Positions 31,845 to 43,903 of a stretch of 64,000 nucleotides of DNA are shown in pieces. The DNA comes from Bemisia tabaci (lineage: Eukaryota > Arthropoda > Insecta > Hemiptera > Aleyrodidae): positions 58,130,916 through 58,194,915 of the forward strand of contig NC_092795.1 in the NCBI RefSeq assembly GCF_918797505.1, read 5' to 3'. Within the stretch, counting starts at the first letter, position 1. Each line of letters opens with the position of its first letter. The notes beneath the pieces were generated by a model, which was given only the letters and a program-made list of their open reading frames with translations, had not been told where the DNA came from and did no database searches. The translations under genes were made by a program, and so were the position numbers.

Positions 31845-33237
31845 AATCTTAATCGTTCATTGGCTCGATGATCCCTCAAACGTTAAGTCGCTACGTGGCA
31901 AGTAAAATAATTTCCTCTGCTGATCAGTCAGGTATAAGCTTCTTACCTCTAAAAGTATGCAGAAGAATCGTCCGTCATTTACTGTGCTGCTTTTTTGTGT
32001 ATTTTATTCATCATCTAAGACGGTATCAGTTTGACATATTCGATGACTCATTTTTTGGTGGACATCAACTTTCATAATATGGTGATTTTCACGCGTGATA
32101 CTTCTGTTACTGTGATGTCTATTCTGAGAAATTATTATTAGTCTTAAAGAAATGAAACTTGTGTTAAGATGGAAATGTACCATCAGCTTTGTGTCAAGGC
32201 AATTTATGTTGAATAGTTTGATTTCAATTCAGCGATTATTGATTGATTTCAGTTTACATCCAGGGAGTGACATTCGTAAAATTTGGGATTCTTTTTTTTT
32301 TTTAAGAAAAAAAATCTTTGATATTATGAAGAATTTTGGTGTATAAGGAAAACACGTTTTTAAGGAAAGTTGAAGAACGTTTGTAGTTGTTCAAGCGCGT
32401 GCAATCGAGGCCTCTTGTCATTTATACAGTGTCGCATAAAGATGGTCATTAACATTTTTTTCCCAGCCATGCGGCACCGCAGTACGCGTATTTCTTTCAA
32501 ATTCTGTAAATATAACGACATTTTTTTTATACTTTATGGCCCTCCCCCTCCCTCCGGCCCTGAAAGGGAGCCTTATCATTTTCAACATTCGTAACTCCAC
32601 AAGCGGGTGAATTTCATTACCCGCAATCGCCGCTTTCAGTTTTCAGCCTTTTCACAATCTTCCTCCGTCGTTCAAAACTCCAACAAAAATTTTATTTTAG
32701 TCCTGTGACCGCTCGTTGTGGAATCGCATAACTTCCAAGGGGGAAGAATTACTCATTTCTGTGAGTGGTTTATGACGTTTTCCCAGCCGAACCTCAGAGA
32801 GATCGGAGAGCTACAGAGGGAGCTTAATGGCCTTTTCCCCCAACTCAATGGGGATTCCGTTTACGCTCCCCCTTCATTCGGACAGCACTTTACTAAAATT
32901 CCGTGGTCGGGAAAAGTTTTAATTTTTTTTATCAATAATCTATTTATTTTCTATTGTGCTTTTAACATGTGACTAAACATTGTTTCCATAAAACTTTCCC
33001 GTCCTATGATAAGATCTGCACTATTCGAAGGGTAGTTCAAAAATTATTTTTTCCTCTACCCTGGTGTCTTCGACACGAGAATCAGCGAAATTTCTGTAAG
33101 GCAAAGGCTAAAATATCTCGAAGGGTTAGTCGGTCCTCTTTCACTTCATTGCTTTTTTGTTTTGTTTTGCTACCCTCATTTCCGACGCTAACTCGTTCGA
33201 TTCCAAGTTTCGTCGAAATGGGAACACGAATTGGAAA
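31845..33237. other. Non-coding stretch
   Basis: Open frames are common but short (up to 84 codons), without family signatures. ATTGGAAA at 33230-33237 precedes the next element. Confidence 0.4.
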
Positions 33238-33397
33238 CATTGGCAGATTCAGCGAATTGGTAACATGGTTTTTACCATTTAAACCTATGGAATTGTATCG
33301 ATTCTTGAGGGGCCAGGCGCATCGACAAGAATCGATTATTTAACTCAGGTTTAAATGGAGGGAATCCGATGTTGCCAAATTGCTGGATCCGCCTCTG
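33238..33397. mobile_element. GGCG-hAT MITE (GGATCC subtype), inverted
   Basis: Starts CATTGGCAGATTCAGCGAAT and ends GCTGGATCCGCCTCTG. Flanks ATTGGAAA and ATCAGAAA agree at 6 of 8 bases. Opposite orientation to 12465 and 28720. Confidence 0.85.
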
Positions 33398-33714
33398 ATC
33401 AGAAATTGGAATATTATAATGAACTATCTGTGAATCGCTCGCACTGAATCCAAAATTTCAGCAGAGGATACCTCTTTTCCTTCAAAGGCTTGCTTACGTG
33501 CTGATATTATTCAGCCTTAACTTAGCTCTTCGACTGTGTACAGACATGACCCCAAATCCCACCATAAATTCAAAATTTAGGTTGTGATAACGAATTCCCC
33601 CCACTCCTGGTTATGGAAACCAGAACCTCCGCCATTAAAGTTACAGAGGTCCTGTGATCGCTCTGTGGTCCCTTGCAATAAGAAGATTTTTCTTATCAAG
33701 AGCTCACCGTTATG
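33398..33714. other. Non-coding stretch
   Basis: Nothing recognised before the TATG target duplication. Confidence 0.35.
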
Positions 33715-33966
33715 CTGCCGTGCTAAGGAAGAACGCCGTATGAACACTCGAGACTTGCCAAATTTCCCTCGATAAAACATGTATTTTTGACATCATTCAA
33801 GCACATTTTTCTTGAAATTTTCAGAAATTGTAGATTAAATTGTGTACAAAATCGTCTGAATATTTTGGAACATTTTTTTCACAATTTTCCCAGTAAACTC
33901 AGTTTTTATCGAAGGAAACTTAGCATCGTCTAAAAGCTCATACGGCGTTCTTCCTTAGGACGGCAG
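33715..33966. mobile_element. CTGCCG-family MITE
   Basis: Starts CTGCCGTGCTAAGGAAGAAC and ends TTCTTCCTTAGGACGGCAG, with TATG on both sides (33711-33714, 33967-33970). Confidence 0.95.
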
Positions 33967-34373
33967 TATGGCATAGTCATGATTATAGTTAACTCGAATC
34001 AGGAATGGGTTGTAGCAATTCGCAGGCCAACATTAAGTGAAACTCTGCCTTCCTCTTGGTTTTGTCACCCGTTTCCGAGCGAGATCGATCTAAACAAGAG
34101 TTGCCCCCTTGGAGAACATAAAGTGCCTAGTGTACGCCCGGATGGTCGAGAAAATTATGTGAAATCCGAGTCTAGACCCTTTTATTTGGAATTGGAACGG
34201 GACTTGATTGGACCGTAGCTTGTCTAGAGGGTCTAGTTGTTTCTGTGGTACTAATTGAAGTTCGAACTCGAGGACGACGCGATGCTTTTCGATGTGCCCA
34301 CGCAGTCTGCGTCTGCCGATGACTTTATGTTAATGGCTTAATGTTCAAGCTCACTGCAGCCCCGTCCCACGCA
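33967..34373. other. Non-coding stretch
   Basis: No repeat ends or recognisable exon. Confidence 0.35.
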
Positions 34374-34500
34374 TTTCGTCACTCCTTTGACGTAAGGGCG
34401 TATCTCGATTTACGCATGAGCCCCGTAAAGCATGGTGTTATATGGAAGACAGGGCTCATGTGAAAATTGAGATACGCCCTTACGTCAGAGGAGCGACGAT
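34374..34500. repeat. Fold-back repeat, CGTCGC type
   Basis: TCGTCACTCCTTTGACGTAA and GGGCGTATCTCGATTTACGC pair with AATTGAGATACGCCC and TTACGTCAGAGGAGCGACGA. The arms reach ATGAGCCC/GGGCTCAT. Better preserved than 10293-10419. Confidence 0.85.
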
Positions 34501-34787
34501 TTTCCACAGGCGCGGCCGACGTCTCGTAGTGCAGCGCCCCGGTACATTCCCCCGAAAAGCAGCGTGTCTGAAGCATCTCCAATACACTGTTAGGAATATT
34601 AGATTCAAATTTGTAGACTGATTATTAAAATTGATAGACAAAGCTATACTGAAGACAGAGGAAAAATGGAGCAATCCTTTTAGTGGAAGTGGACGGTTGC
34701 CATGGACTAAGGAGGTAATTATTAATAGACGCAACCACACTGAGACCCTTGAGTTAGTCCATTATTTTCTCCCTCAGTCCATACTTC

Positions 34788-34973
34788 TGTTCCAAGGAAA
34801 ATTTCCCCATGAACAGTCGAGAGACGCTTTCCTCCAATAACACGTTCACTTTTAATGAGAGTTATGAATGTTTGCTCTTGAAATTTTCAGATAATCTAGA
34901 TTTTGGAGAAAAGGGGGGAGGGGGTGTATCCTCTCCTTCCTCCTTGGATCCGCGTACGTCCTCAGCACGGCAG
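34788..34973. mobile_element. CTGCCG-family remnant nested in 34612-35309
   Basis: CCAAGGAAAATTTCCCCATG and CTTGAAATTTTCAGATAATC match the family. The right terminus is CAGCACGGCAG. The interior is shortened and partly replaced by a G/C-rich tract. Confidence 0.65.
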
Positions 34974-35034
34974 TCTTGCAACCACCTTTTTCAACCAGTA
35001 GGATCGCTCCATTTTTCAATTGATCCGATTATTT

Positions 35035-35252
35035 TCCAAATCACGTAAGCGCCAATCTCTGTTTTGGTGGTAGAGGAGTTGTTTTTTCTCTGTTTCCTGT
35101 GCTACACTCAATCATGTCCGCTTTCAAAATATCCTTCTGAAAGAGCATATATTTTTCGGAATTCGAAGATTGTCAAAAAGCTAATGAAACGGGTTTTCCA
35201 GCTTTTCTCGCACTCGCAATTTCGGCTCTTACGTGATTTGGAAAATAATCGG
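35035..35252. mobile_element. TIR element with CCGATTATTTTCC ends, nested
   Basis: A perfect 25-bp terminal inverted repeat (35036-35060-type block beginning CCGATTATTTTCCAAATCAC, complement ending at 35252). Second insertion inside the GGGCTGATT element. No family assigned. Confidence 0.85.
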
Positions 35253-35359
35253 TCCAATCGTCTCCATTGTCGATAGCTTTGTCTATCAATCCCGTTAATG
35301 AGCCCGCAGCATGGAGTTGACACGATCACACACGATCTCGGCGAAACATCTCGGGTATC

Positions 35360-35612
35360 CTACCGTGCTAAGAAAGAACGCCGTATGAGCCTTCAGACGT
35401 TGCCAAGTTTCCTCCGATAAAAACCGAATTTACTGGGAAAATTGTGAATATTATTTCCCAAAATTTTCAAACAATTTTGTCGTCAATTTCATCTAAAATA
35501 TCCGAAAATTGCGAGGAAAAATATGCACGAATGTTGTCAAAAATACATGTTTTACCAAGGGAAATTTGGCAACTCTCGAATGTTCATACGGCGTTCTTCC
35601 TCAGCACGGCAG
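35360..35612. mobile_element. CTGCCG-family MITE
   Basis: Starts CTACCGTGCTAAGAAAGAAC and ends TTCTTCCTCAGCACGGCAG, with TATC on both sides (35356-35359, 35613-35616). The internal core is inverted relative to 20147. Confidence 0.94.
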
Positions 35613-35661
35613 TATCCGTGTTCATAAAATACGTTTCCGAGACGCGACGCGGTGCGGATAC

Positions 35662-35684
35662 GGGGGGGGGGGGGGGGGGGGGGG
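35662..35684 (+). repeat. G homopolymer, 23 bases
   Basis: An uninterrupted G run just beyond the CTGCCG element. Length may be unreliable in an assembly. Confidence 0.85.
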
Positions 35685-35809
35685 CAGGGAGTTTTTCCTC
35701 GTTTGTCGACGAGTCCGGCTCCTAATTTGGGCGCCGGCGTGATAGCTATCATCGCGTCGTCGAACGGAGAACGTTAGCCACCAACAACTCGGGTGCTCCG
35801 GATCCAGAC

Positions 35810-35966
35810 CAGTGGCGTGGCTTTGCTTTGCGATACATCGATCGATCTGCCATTTAAACCTATGAAAAAGAATCGACATACAGGGTTATACCTTAATAAT
35901 CGATCCTTTACCATAGTTTTAAATGGGGAAATATCGATAATCGATTATATTCACGCCTCGCCACTG
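35810..35966. mobile_element. GGCG-hAT MITE (GCCACGCCACTG subtype)
   Basis: An exact 8-bp duplication, ATCCAGAC, flanks it (35802-35809, 35967-35974). Starts CAGTGGCGTGGCTTTGC and ends CACGCCTCGCCACTG. This copy lacks the central GGTGTTCG hairpin of its relatives. Confidence 0.95.
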
Positions 35967-35974
35967 ATCCAGAC

Positions 35975-36372
35975 TCGGGGTCCGAATTCGATTAACCTCT
36001 TTCTTGGCCGAGTGAGGAGTGAGGAGTGACGATTGTCAACAGCTGTTGCTCCTGTCGATGCCGGGTGCCGAAGCCGAACACGACGGTTGCGACATTCGGC
36101 TGACGGAAAGGCGTAACTAGATTCGGAGATGAGCCCGGAAAAGAATTGTGCTTATAGATGAGAGGGTTCACCGCTAAGTTTAGTTACGTCGTTTTGCCGG
36201 GTAAGCGAGGATTTGATGGCAATTTCCACGGTGCGATGCTTGGTGCCCGCTGCGGCGACCGTACTCCAACCGCATTGCGCGCTGCACTCCAGAGTGCTGT
36301 GACTGAGTGTTGTACATACATCAACTCGTGCACCATATTGCCCGCGTCTCCGTCTCGCACGACCCAACGCTC
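35975..36372. other. Non-coding stretch
   Basis: Moderately GC-rich around 36210-36360; opposing frames are open but unrecognised. GAGGAGT is repeated near 36015-36028. Confidence 0.4.
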
Positions 36373-36468
36373 TCCCTTCCTCAGGAAAAACGCCGTATGA
36401 GCCACGGAACGTTGCCAAATTGACTTTGATGAAATTCATCGTGGCTGGGACCGGAAATAGTCCGGGTA

Positions 36469-37246
36469 CAATTGAGGACACCGCACCAAGAACAACCTAT
36501 AGGCGTATAGGTCGTTATTACGCCAATCTGCTTTTCGGATTCTACGTACCCTGGACTATGCTGTGGTAGCGATAGAATATAGATAGGTAACGTCTCGAGG
36601 TCGAAAAACCTTTTTTTTCCGAGGCAAGTCAGGCCTCTGGATCGATGGGTGCAAGAACGACCTATACGCGCGGCCTTATCATTCTCGGTTAGCGGGCATC
36701 GGCGCGGCGCGGCGATAGTGATGGCTCGATTTTTTGATCTCATTTTATAAAGATTTGTTTTTATTTCAGAAAAACGAGCTATTGAAATAATTTATTCTCC
36801 TCTCAAACTATCCTTTCCTCCAAAAATGTATACTTCGCATTTTGCCACCAAAATGACTGTTGGGCGTAATACGGGCCTATAAATTTAAGGGCCTATAATG
36901 TGCTAGTTACCCCTCTCTATACTCACCATCGATATTCTTTTATTTTGCGTTAATCATGCGTGATTAAAATGATTTATACTGCATATTGCCACCAAAATGA
37001 CTGTTGGACGTAATAACGACCTATAAACCGCTTTTTTAAATTAACTATATTAGAGTGTAAACCCAAAATGTATCGCAAAATCTACCCGGCATCCTTCAGT
37101 AGAAGGGTTAGGTCACCCAAAAACACCAAAACAGGGTACCTGCATAGAAAAGTCTGCGCAGTACATCAAAAACAAAACTTTAAATGCGTTTTTCTCAAAA
37201 CGCGGTTTCCAGTTATAGGTTGTTCTTGGTGCAATGTCCTCAATTG
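36469..37246. mobile_element. TIR element with CAATTGAGGACA ends, nested
   Basis: The left arm (36469-36501: CAATTGAGGACACCGCACCA, AGAACAACCTATA) and right arm (37214-37246) are complements with two mismatches. The interior has a direct repeat (36831-36884, 36976-37027) with TTGCCACCAAAATGACTGTT. Further CCTATA/TATAGG blocks are present. No transposase recognised. Confidence 0.88.
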
Positions 37247-37269
37247 AGTCAGAGAATCGTAGTAAAAGC

Positions 37270-37528
37270 AAGGTTGCCATCGTCGGGGAAAACCTGGAAA
37301 TAGCAGGGAAAATGACGAAAATGTCAGTCAAAAATTGCCAAATCACCTTCATTTGCTTTCTCGAGTGGGTTTGACGTTTTGAACGACGAATTTTGCTGAA
37401 AGCTATTTCTAACTATGTCTTTTTAAGAATCTGGCATTTTTTCAATTGTCACGGAATTTCACCAAAATGTGTCAAGGAAATCGGAGAAATGTCAGGGAAT
37501 TTAATTTTCCAAATTCTGTGGCAACCCT
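37270..37528. mobile_element. CAGGGTTGCCA-family element, nested
   Basis: Starts AGGTTGCCATCGTCGGGGAA and ends TTCTGTGGCAACCCT. The interior shares GGAAAATGACGAAAAT and TGTCA.GGAAATC with 28017-28312. Confidence 0.8.
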
Positions 37529-38014
37529 AAAAAATAAATCGTTTTCCGAGACAAAAATTGCATGGAGATTTCGTCCTCGGAGGTCGATTTATTTTTACGA
37601 GGAAATAAAAATTTTCAGGGAAAATCGAGAAAAATCTAAAAATGTGTTCCAGAAACCGGGACTCTTTTTCTTCGAAAGCTTAGAGACCGTTTCGTTTTCA
37701 AATTATGCGGAATTATATCGTTTTTCCCAAGAAATCCTGATAATGTGGTAGAAAACATGGGTTTCTCCTCAGGGAATGAGGTCATGAAAATCAAGGGAAA
37801 TTCTGGTTATGAGCATGGTCAAGGATTTTAGACATGATGGAATAAATCCGAATCTTAATGAAAACTTGCTAATTTTTACTCTCAAAATTTTCACAGGATT
37901 TTACTTGCGCTTAAATTCAGAGGAAAAATATTGATAACTTTTCAAATAAAAAAATGTTCTTTCAAAAGAAATTCGGCAACATTGGCAAGTTTATATGGCG
38001 TTTTTACGCTGCGG

Positions 38015-38384
38015 TGCGACCGACGATACTGGTCGGACGATAAACATGTGATGTTTGATGCCCAAGTTGCATGTTCCGTGGGACTGCGGTCTGGTCTCCG
38101 AGTCTCGGTCCCTCATCACCATGCTGTGCGCCTTTGAACTCGCTTTAACTCCAAATGGAGATCTAATTTAAACCGCTTTTGAACTTTTGAAAAAGTGTCA
38201 TGTTTTTCGCCCGGATACGCCAGCGTATCATGGGAACTGGGTCGAAGTCTGGATGGATGCATATGTATATTTCTCTTTATAGAATGTCGAGTGTCAACCG
38301 TATGGAAAAAGTATGGTTGCACTGAAAAACCAAGGATTTTGGATGGACACTGTCCACTACTTATTTCGAATAATGCACCAAATA
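38015..38384. other. Non-coding stretch
   Basis: No repeat or exon recognised. Confidence 0.35.
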
Positions 38385-38634
38385 TGAGGGGCTTGGAGGA
38401 CAAGGCGCTTAAGTGCAGTTTTTGCTACTTCGAGATATATGTGTTTGAAGTTTCCAAATTACCAGGATCCTTATGGCGGAAAGAAAGTTTAAACTGACTT
38501 TTTGATGCATAAAAATTGGAATTAGGGAGTGAATTTTTCACAGAATATTCATCAAGGCTAGTTTTCCCTAAAATAATCAATATCTCAATTTTTTCAAAAA
38601 CTGCAACTACGCGCCTTGTCCTCCAAGCCCCTCA
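38385..38634. mobile_element. TGAGGGG-family MITE, intact
   Basis: A perfect 24-bp terminal inverted repeat (38385-38408 with 38611-38634) beginning TGAGGGGCTTGGAGGACAAG. The interior has GGATCCTTATGGCGGAAAG and ACTGACTTTTTGATGC. Other copies: 48282-50031, 54288-54420, 59824-60078. Confidence 0.93.
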
Positions 38635-40316
38635 AATGTTCATTCAAAAGTATGGAAATTCGAGATTTTTGCAATTACCCTATAGAAAGAGCCTTAGAAG
38701 TATGCAATTTTTATACTTAATTCTTATATAAATGGGCAAAGTGAGAATCCACGTATCTCCACTGCGGTGTTTCAAAATGTCCGCTTCTATTTTATTATTT
38801 CTATTCTGAGAGAAAGAAGCCAATTTCATAGCGTTAAATTTATACCGAAAATCCTGCACATAGAGAAGAAAAGTAAAGGTAATTTTAAAAAAATTACATT
38901 GAGTTGTTCTTCAAAGAATAAGTAAAGTACTGCAACGGCTCATTCGGAGATAAGTGGTTTCGAGCTTTAGCCATCAATATCATTTTTCCGAGAACTTTGT
39001 GTTAGATTTGGTGTATTTTAATTCGTTTCTTTAGACTTCCCGTATGCCCATTACAGAGGAACGAATATTTCTCCTCCGTTAAAGTTTTTTTGTCATTTTT
39101 GCAAAAATCTGTGCTTGTCAGAGTTCAACAACTGAGTTTGAAGAAGTATCGGCCACCCTCTCGCAGAACGATACTCGTTTTTATGTTTTTGAACACGATC
39201 GATCTGCAGAATCCTCCGACGACATCGTGTGTGAAAATCGGCCTATTTCAAGTGGCAGCGGCAGCAAAGGAGTAATTTTACCCATAAATTAATCTCGGAA
39301 CATTTCGTTCTCCCTCATTTTCTGCATCGATTTTTTGCCAGTTTTTTCTCTCTCTTTCTTTTTCTTATAGTTTTATTCTTCGTGAATCGAAAGTCGCGTG
39401 CGCCACCATCGAGTGTGAGGCGCCCCCTCACGCCCCGCCTACTCCGCCTCTTGATTTTTGCAACCGGAAATGGAACCACGCGTCAAGGTCAAAAGTTGCT
39501 TTCCGTTCGTGTACCTCTAATTTATCCGGTCATTAAGTGCCTCGGATTCGTGTGTCCCCACTCGGAATCAGCTCTCCCCCCCCCCCCTCCCCAATTCCTT
39601 CTCACTCTATTGAACTCTCTCACTCTCGTTTCCATTGTTTTAGCTTGTCAGTTTTTTTTTATTCGTGAGATTCTGAGATTGTATTTACGAGTCCTGTAGG
39701 CACAGTTTCATAACACTGTGCCCTCATTTTTCTATATCTGCATCCAATAGTTTTCATTTAAGAGCCTGTAGGATTTTAAATATACATGCCTTAGTGTTAA
39801 GTATTTACTCATGTGGATCCATGGCTCTGTTTTGCAATTTTTTTTTTGCGTTCGACACATAATATTCATCTCCTTCATTTTTGCTTTGCCTCTCGTTTAT
39901 CTCGCTGGAAAATAGGAATTTGACGCATGGACGAATAGGATTTAGAAATTTTGACAAGTGAAAATTCGTAGCCCTTTAAATGGCAACTTGTGCCCGCAGC
40001 GAATGATGGTGCAACTGTGTCTTTTCATCCCCTTTCACTGCAAAATTTCACACAGCTGCTAAATTCGAAACCGTTTTTCCAACGGAAAAATTAACAAAAG
40101 GCATGTAGGATCTGTTTTGACTAACTAAGTGCACGATCTATGAGACATACCGTAGTAGGTAAATGTTTTGCGTTTACCTAACCTAGCGGTAAAATAAACC
40201 TAGTTTCTCCTTGACTTGCACCCTAGAACGTTGTCTGTAGCCGTAGCTACAATCTGCCCAGTTTTGTCAAGTGCCGTATACCTACAAGGCGAGTAATAGC
40301 ATCAGCAGAACCTCAC
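38635..40316. other. Non-coding stretch
   Basis: A small hairpin, GGCACAG/CTGTGCC, is at about 39699-39721; a C run is at about 39578-39586. No gene recognised, including the 105-codon frame at 39382-39699. Confidence 0.45.
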
Positions 40317-40630
40317 CAGGGTGTCTACAAGTCCGGAATTCTCGGAAAGTCCAGAAATAGTACCGACTTTTTAACGGGGGTCCGGAAGTACTGAAAAAGT
40401 CCGGAAATTCCGTTAAAGGTCCGGAATTTTTTTTATTTTTTTGTCATTTTTGCCTCAATTTGAGCGAGAAATTCAATTTTCTGAAATTTTTCGAATTTCG
40501 TCAAATGGAGGTACCTACTGAAAAAGTACTGAATTTTTGTATTGAGGAGGCACTGAATTTTTTGGGAATGTACTGAAAAAGTACTGTAAAAGCACTGATT
40601 TTTGGCCCGCCTGTTATAGTAGACACCCTG
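40317..40630. mobile_element. CAGGGTGTCTAC-ended MITE
   Basis: Ends CAGGGTGTCTACAAGTCCGG and ATAGTAGACACCCTG. CTCAC occurs on both sides (40312-40316, 40631-40635). The interior is built from repeated TCCGGAA and AAAAAGTACTGAA motifs. Confidence 0.85.
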
Positions 40631-41300
40631 CTCACCTTTCCCCCAGGAAATAATTTTGGTACTGAAAGCACAATATTTTGACTCCTGTTATTTTAGGGAG
40701 GTGTTAGCTTTGCTTCTCATCACAGTCCTAACTATGCAGTCATGCATTAGATTTGACCTAATTTCATGGGACGCCGACTTGTCAATATTCAAACCACCTG
40801 CATCGTCAAGTTGGCTTTTGAAGTATCAATTATTGTCGGAGGAGTAAATCTTGTTAGGCCCTGATTTTCGATTCCGAACATGTAATTCCTGATGCGCACC
40901 GGCGATGTGTCTTGTCGGGTGTCTGCTCCACATTGTTGCGTCGCAGCCGTCGGAAGCATTTAAAAATGTTAATACGTGCTCGGACTGGGGCGGCACTACT
41001 ACTCTTGCATACGAATACTTCCCGCTGCTGTTGCATAAAAGGAAACGCAGCCTGCAGAGGCTGAGCATTCCAATACTCTTGACTCTAAGCTTCGGTCAAG
41101 CTCAAATATTTTTTGGAAATTCTTTAAAAATTCTTATCACCTTATCGAATTATATTTTAAATAATCTTTAAATATTCTTAACATGTCTATCTTCTATTTT
41201 GAAAGCTCCTTCTAAAAAATGTATTTTTAGAGGCGCTTATTCTAGCAACTGGTCAGTGGGGTCAGTTCTATTATCTACTCAGGAAATGTTCAACAAAATT
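40631..41300. other. Non-coding stretch
   Basis: No repeat end recognised. Frames at 40826-41171 on both strands are unrecognised. Confidence 0.35.
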
Positions 41301-41520
41301 ACACGGAAAAAGAGGCAGGGTATAAGTCCCAACTCGGACATTTCCAATTCATTGTGATAGCGCCCTTATAAATTAATTGCGTTGGTACCCTATCAAATGA
41401 GGTTACTGAACCAAATGTTGCGGTACTACCCCGCAATTAATTGAAAATGTCCATATCATCCAAGGAATTGGGGTGGTATCACAATTTTAGGCGATGTCCC
41501 CTAACATTTTTCCCCCGTGT
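41301..41520. mobile_element. Candidate ACACGG-ended fold-back
   Basis: ACACGGAAAAAGAGGCAGGG at the left against TTTTTCCCCCGTGT at the right; inner AATTAATTGCG and CGCAATTAATT pair. Short and imperfect arms. Confidence 0.5.
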
Positions 41521-42084
41521 GGCCAGGAGATTCGAACTCTAAATATGTTGGGCCGCCTTTTTTGCAATTCGAAGTTTGGATGAGAAAATGCGTGTTTTCC
41601 TAACTAATGTGCCCGCACAATGTTAACCCACCTTTTGCGGACGAAAGAAAAAGCGAAGGTTTCATTCATTTACAATGACACATTATTTCTTTGGAGAATC
41701 TAAGCAAAGCTTACACCTTCCTCTATGAAGTCCCTCAAAAGCCCGCTACAAAATATTTTTTTTCTCGTAATTTTATATTAAATTTTATTCATTTTTTAGA
41801 GAAAGCATTACACGCAAACGTATCCTGCCGTTAAATTGCATGGGATAGCACGAAGAATTTAAACTGGATCAACCCTAAGCTATCAAATAACTATTTCCCA
41901 CTGATAGAGCCAAATGTGTTCGGGTACAAGCGGTTTCCTGAGGTTCCTCATCCTCGTATTCCCTTTTGATCCTGCTGAATGAACACCTCTCGGCCGCTCG
42001 GACGAAAATAGAGCGGATAAAGACACACAACCAGGAAGGTGGAGGATGGTGTTAAAAATAGACCCCGAGTGATTGGGCGCCATT
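41521..42084. other. Non-coding stretch
   Basis: AT-rich. Ends in CATT, the target duplication of the next element. Confidence 0.35.
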
Positions 42085-42337
42085 CTGCCGTGCTAAGGAA
42101 GAACGCCGTATGAACATTCCAGAGTTGCCAAATGTTCCTTGATAAAGCTTATATTTTTGACGACATTCATGCACATTTCTCCTTGAAATTTTCAGATATT
42201 TTAATTTTAATTGCGTACAAAATGTTCTGAAAATTTTGGGGAAAAATACTCACAATTTTCTCAGTAAATTTGGTTTTTATAGAAGGAAATTTGGCAACTT
42301 CTAAAGGCTCATACGGTGTTTTTCCGTAGCACGGCAG
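42085..42337. mobile_element. CTGCCG-family MITE
   Basis: Starts CTGCCGTGCTAAGGAAGAAC and ends TTTTTCCGTAGCACGGCAG, with CATT on both sides (42081-42084, 42338-42341). Confidence 0.95.
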
Positions 42338-42878
42338 CATTATTGCCTGTTTGCGGAGGCAACTCCAAGCAAAGAAAGTGAGCAGTGTTACTGTTGGAGA
42401 GTCAAGTCGAGAGATGCAGAGGGTGCATTAACCCTCCCATCACCATCACCCGATGGTCGCGAGACCCGAGATGTTTTGATCCAGGTAGATAAAATCCGTG
42501 ATCCCGGATTCTTGGATAACGGATCGGTGGGATTCTTCTAGCCTTTGCCAGCGTCCTTCAAATCTCACGAAAATCTCGCAGTCCTTGGTCGCCGCGCTGC
42601 GTCTGCCTCTTGAAAACCTCTCCTTTTCGGGCTCGCGTTTCTTAGATTTTGAAAATTCTGGCAACTCAGGCTAGCCGCCTCCCTTCGTTCTTTCTTGTTT
42701 ACTGCTCGGGGCAAATTTCCGGGCTCTTTTGGTGGTAATCATGGTCTCACGGTCAGAGATTTCGATTCTTCGGTTCATCCCTTAGAATTGGGCCTACGCA
42801 CGGAGGAATCGCTACTGCACAGGCAAGCCTGGCTTCGCTCAACTTATCAGCTGGATTTTGTTTACTTCTCTCTCTACA
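42338..42878. other. Non-coding stretch
   Basis: Spacer between two CTGCCG copies; no gene recognised. Confidence 0.35.
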
Positions 42879-43131
42879 CTGCCATACCAAGGAAAAACGC
42901 CGTATGAACATTCGAGAGGTGCCAAATTTCTTCTCAGAAAATTGTTATTTTTGAAAAAATACATGAATATTTTTCCTTAAAATTTTTAGGAACTTCAGGT
43001 GAAATTGCCAACAAAATTATCTGAAAAATTGGAGGAAAAATATTTACAAATTTTCCCGAAAATCCGTGATTTACCAAAGAAAATGTGGCAACGCCTGAAG
43101 GTTCATACGGCGTGTTTCCTTAGAACGGCAG
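42879..43131. mobile_element. CTGCCG-family MITE
   Basis: Starts CTGCCATACCAAGGAAAAAC and ends GTGTTTCCTTAGAACGGCAG; flanks TACA and TATA agree at 3 of 4 bases. Only 541 bp from the copy at 42085. Confidence 0.93.
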
Positions 43132-43903
43132 TATAGACGCTATTAGTGGCGACGTCATTAAAGGAATTCTCCATTATATCGAATTGGATCCATACAATAA
43201 CATTGGCACAACCCTCTTCAATGCTACCAATGCGAAAAAATCGATATATATCGTCTATGTTTGGTACATGCGAGTGTCTTGCTCGCTAAATTTTGCAGCA
43301 TCCCCACTGGAGCTCGAAAAAGAAATCGTAACCAAGACATACCCAAAACTTGATTTCTTGCACCCAGTTACAGCGTTAGAACATTTTACAATACCAATGT
43401 GGCAAACCCCTCAGCAAATATTACCAGCTTTTTCGTCATCAAACTCGCCTGTCACGTGTATTTTATCAAATTAAAATTATAACCAAATATTCTTATGTGA
43501 AAAGATGTGAAGAAAAAGCCAAGTTGATAATGAACACTAAACACTTAAAATTTAAGGTGTGGAACCTTAGGAGCGTCTTTCCGCGCCGCCGATGAACCTA
43601 CCGAGCTATTTTGCACAGAGCCGGCACCTCAACGGCATGCACGCCGCACGGCGAAATGGATACAAATCAACGTGCTCCTAGGTCGAGAATTTGCCTACTC
43701 GTGAAAATTGAAGGCGTTTAGTCAAATGCGGCCACAGTATGCTCTCGTTTTCGAGTATCAATTCTCGAATAGAATTGAATAGTGTCAAGCCAATCTCACG
43801 CATGATTCAAAAGAGGGGGGAGGGGGAGGGGATACCCACGGTTGCTTTATTAGGAGGAGTAAAGGGGGATAATCGGTCAAAATTCCCTACGTAATACTTG
43901 GAT
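43132..43903. other. Non-coding stretch
   Basis: The 96-codon frame at 43184-43474 is unrecognised. A G-rich tract is at 43814-43830. Confidence 0.4.

Larger units (their letters stand above)
34612..35309. mobile_element. GGGCTGATT-family MITE with two insertions
   Basis: The left arm (TAGACTGATTATTAAAATTG, ATAGACAAAGC) pairs with the right arm (GATAGCTTTGTCTATCAATC, CCGTTAATGAGCCCGC). Two other elements sit inside: 34788-34973 and 35035-35252. Confidence 0.85.
36373..38014. mobile_element. CTGCCG-family MITE expanded by insertions
   Basis: The left terminus (CCTCAGGAAAAACGCCGTAT, then AACGTTGCCAAATT) at 36379-36422 and right terminus (ATTCGGCAACATTGGCAAG, then GGCGTTTTTACGC) at 37972-38010 belong to one element. 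Inside are a 778-bp TIR element (36469-37246) and a CAGGGTTGCCA element (37270-37528). Confidence 0.7.
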
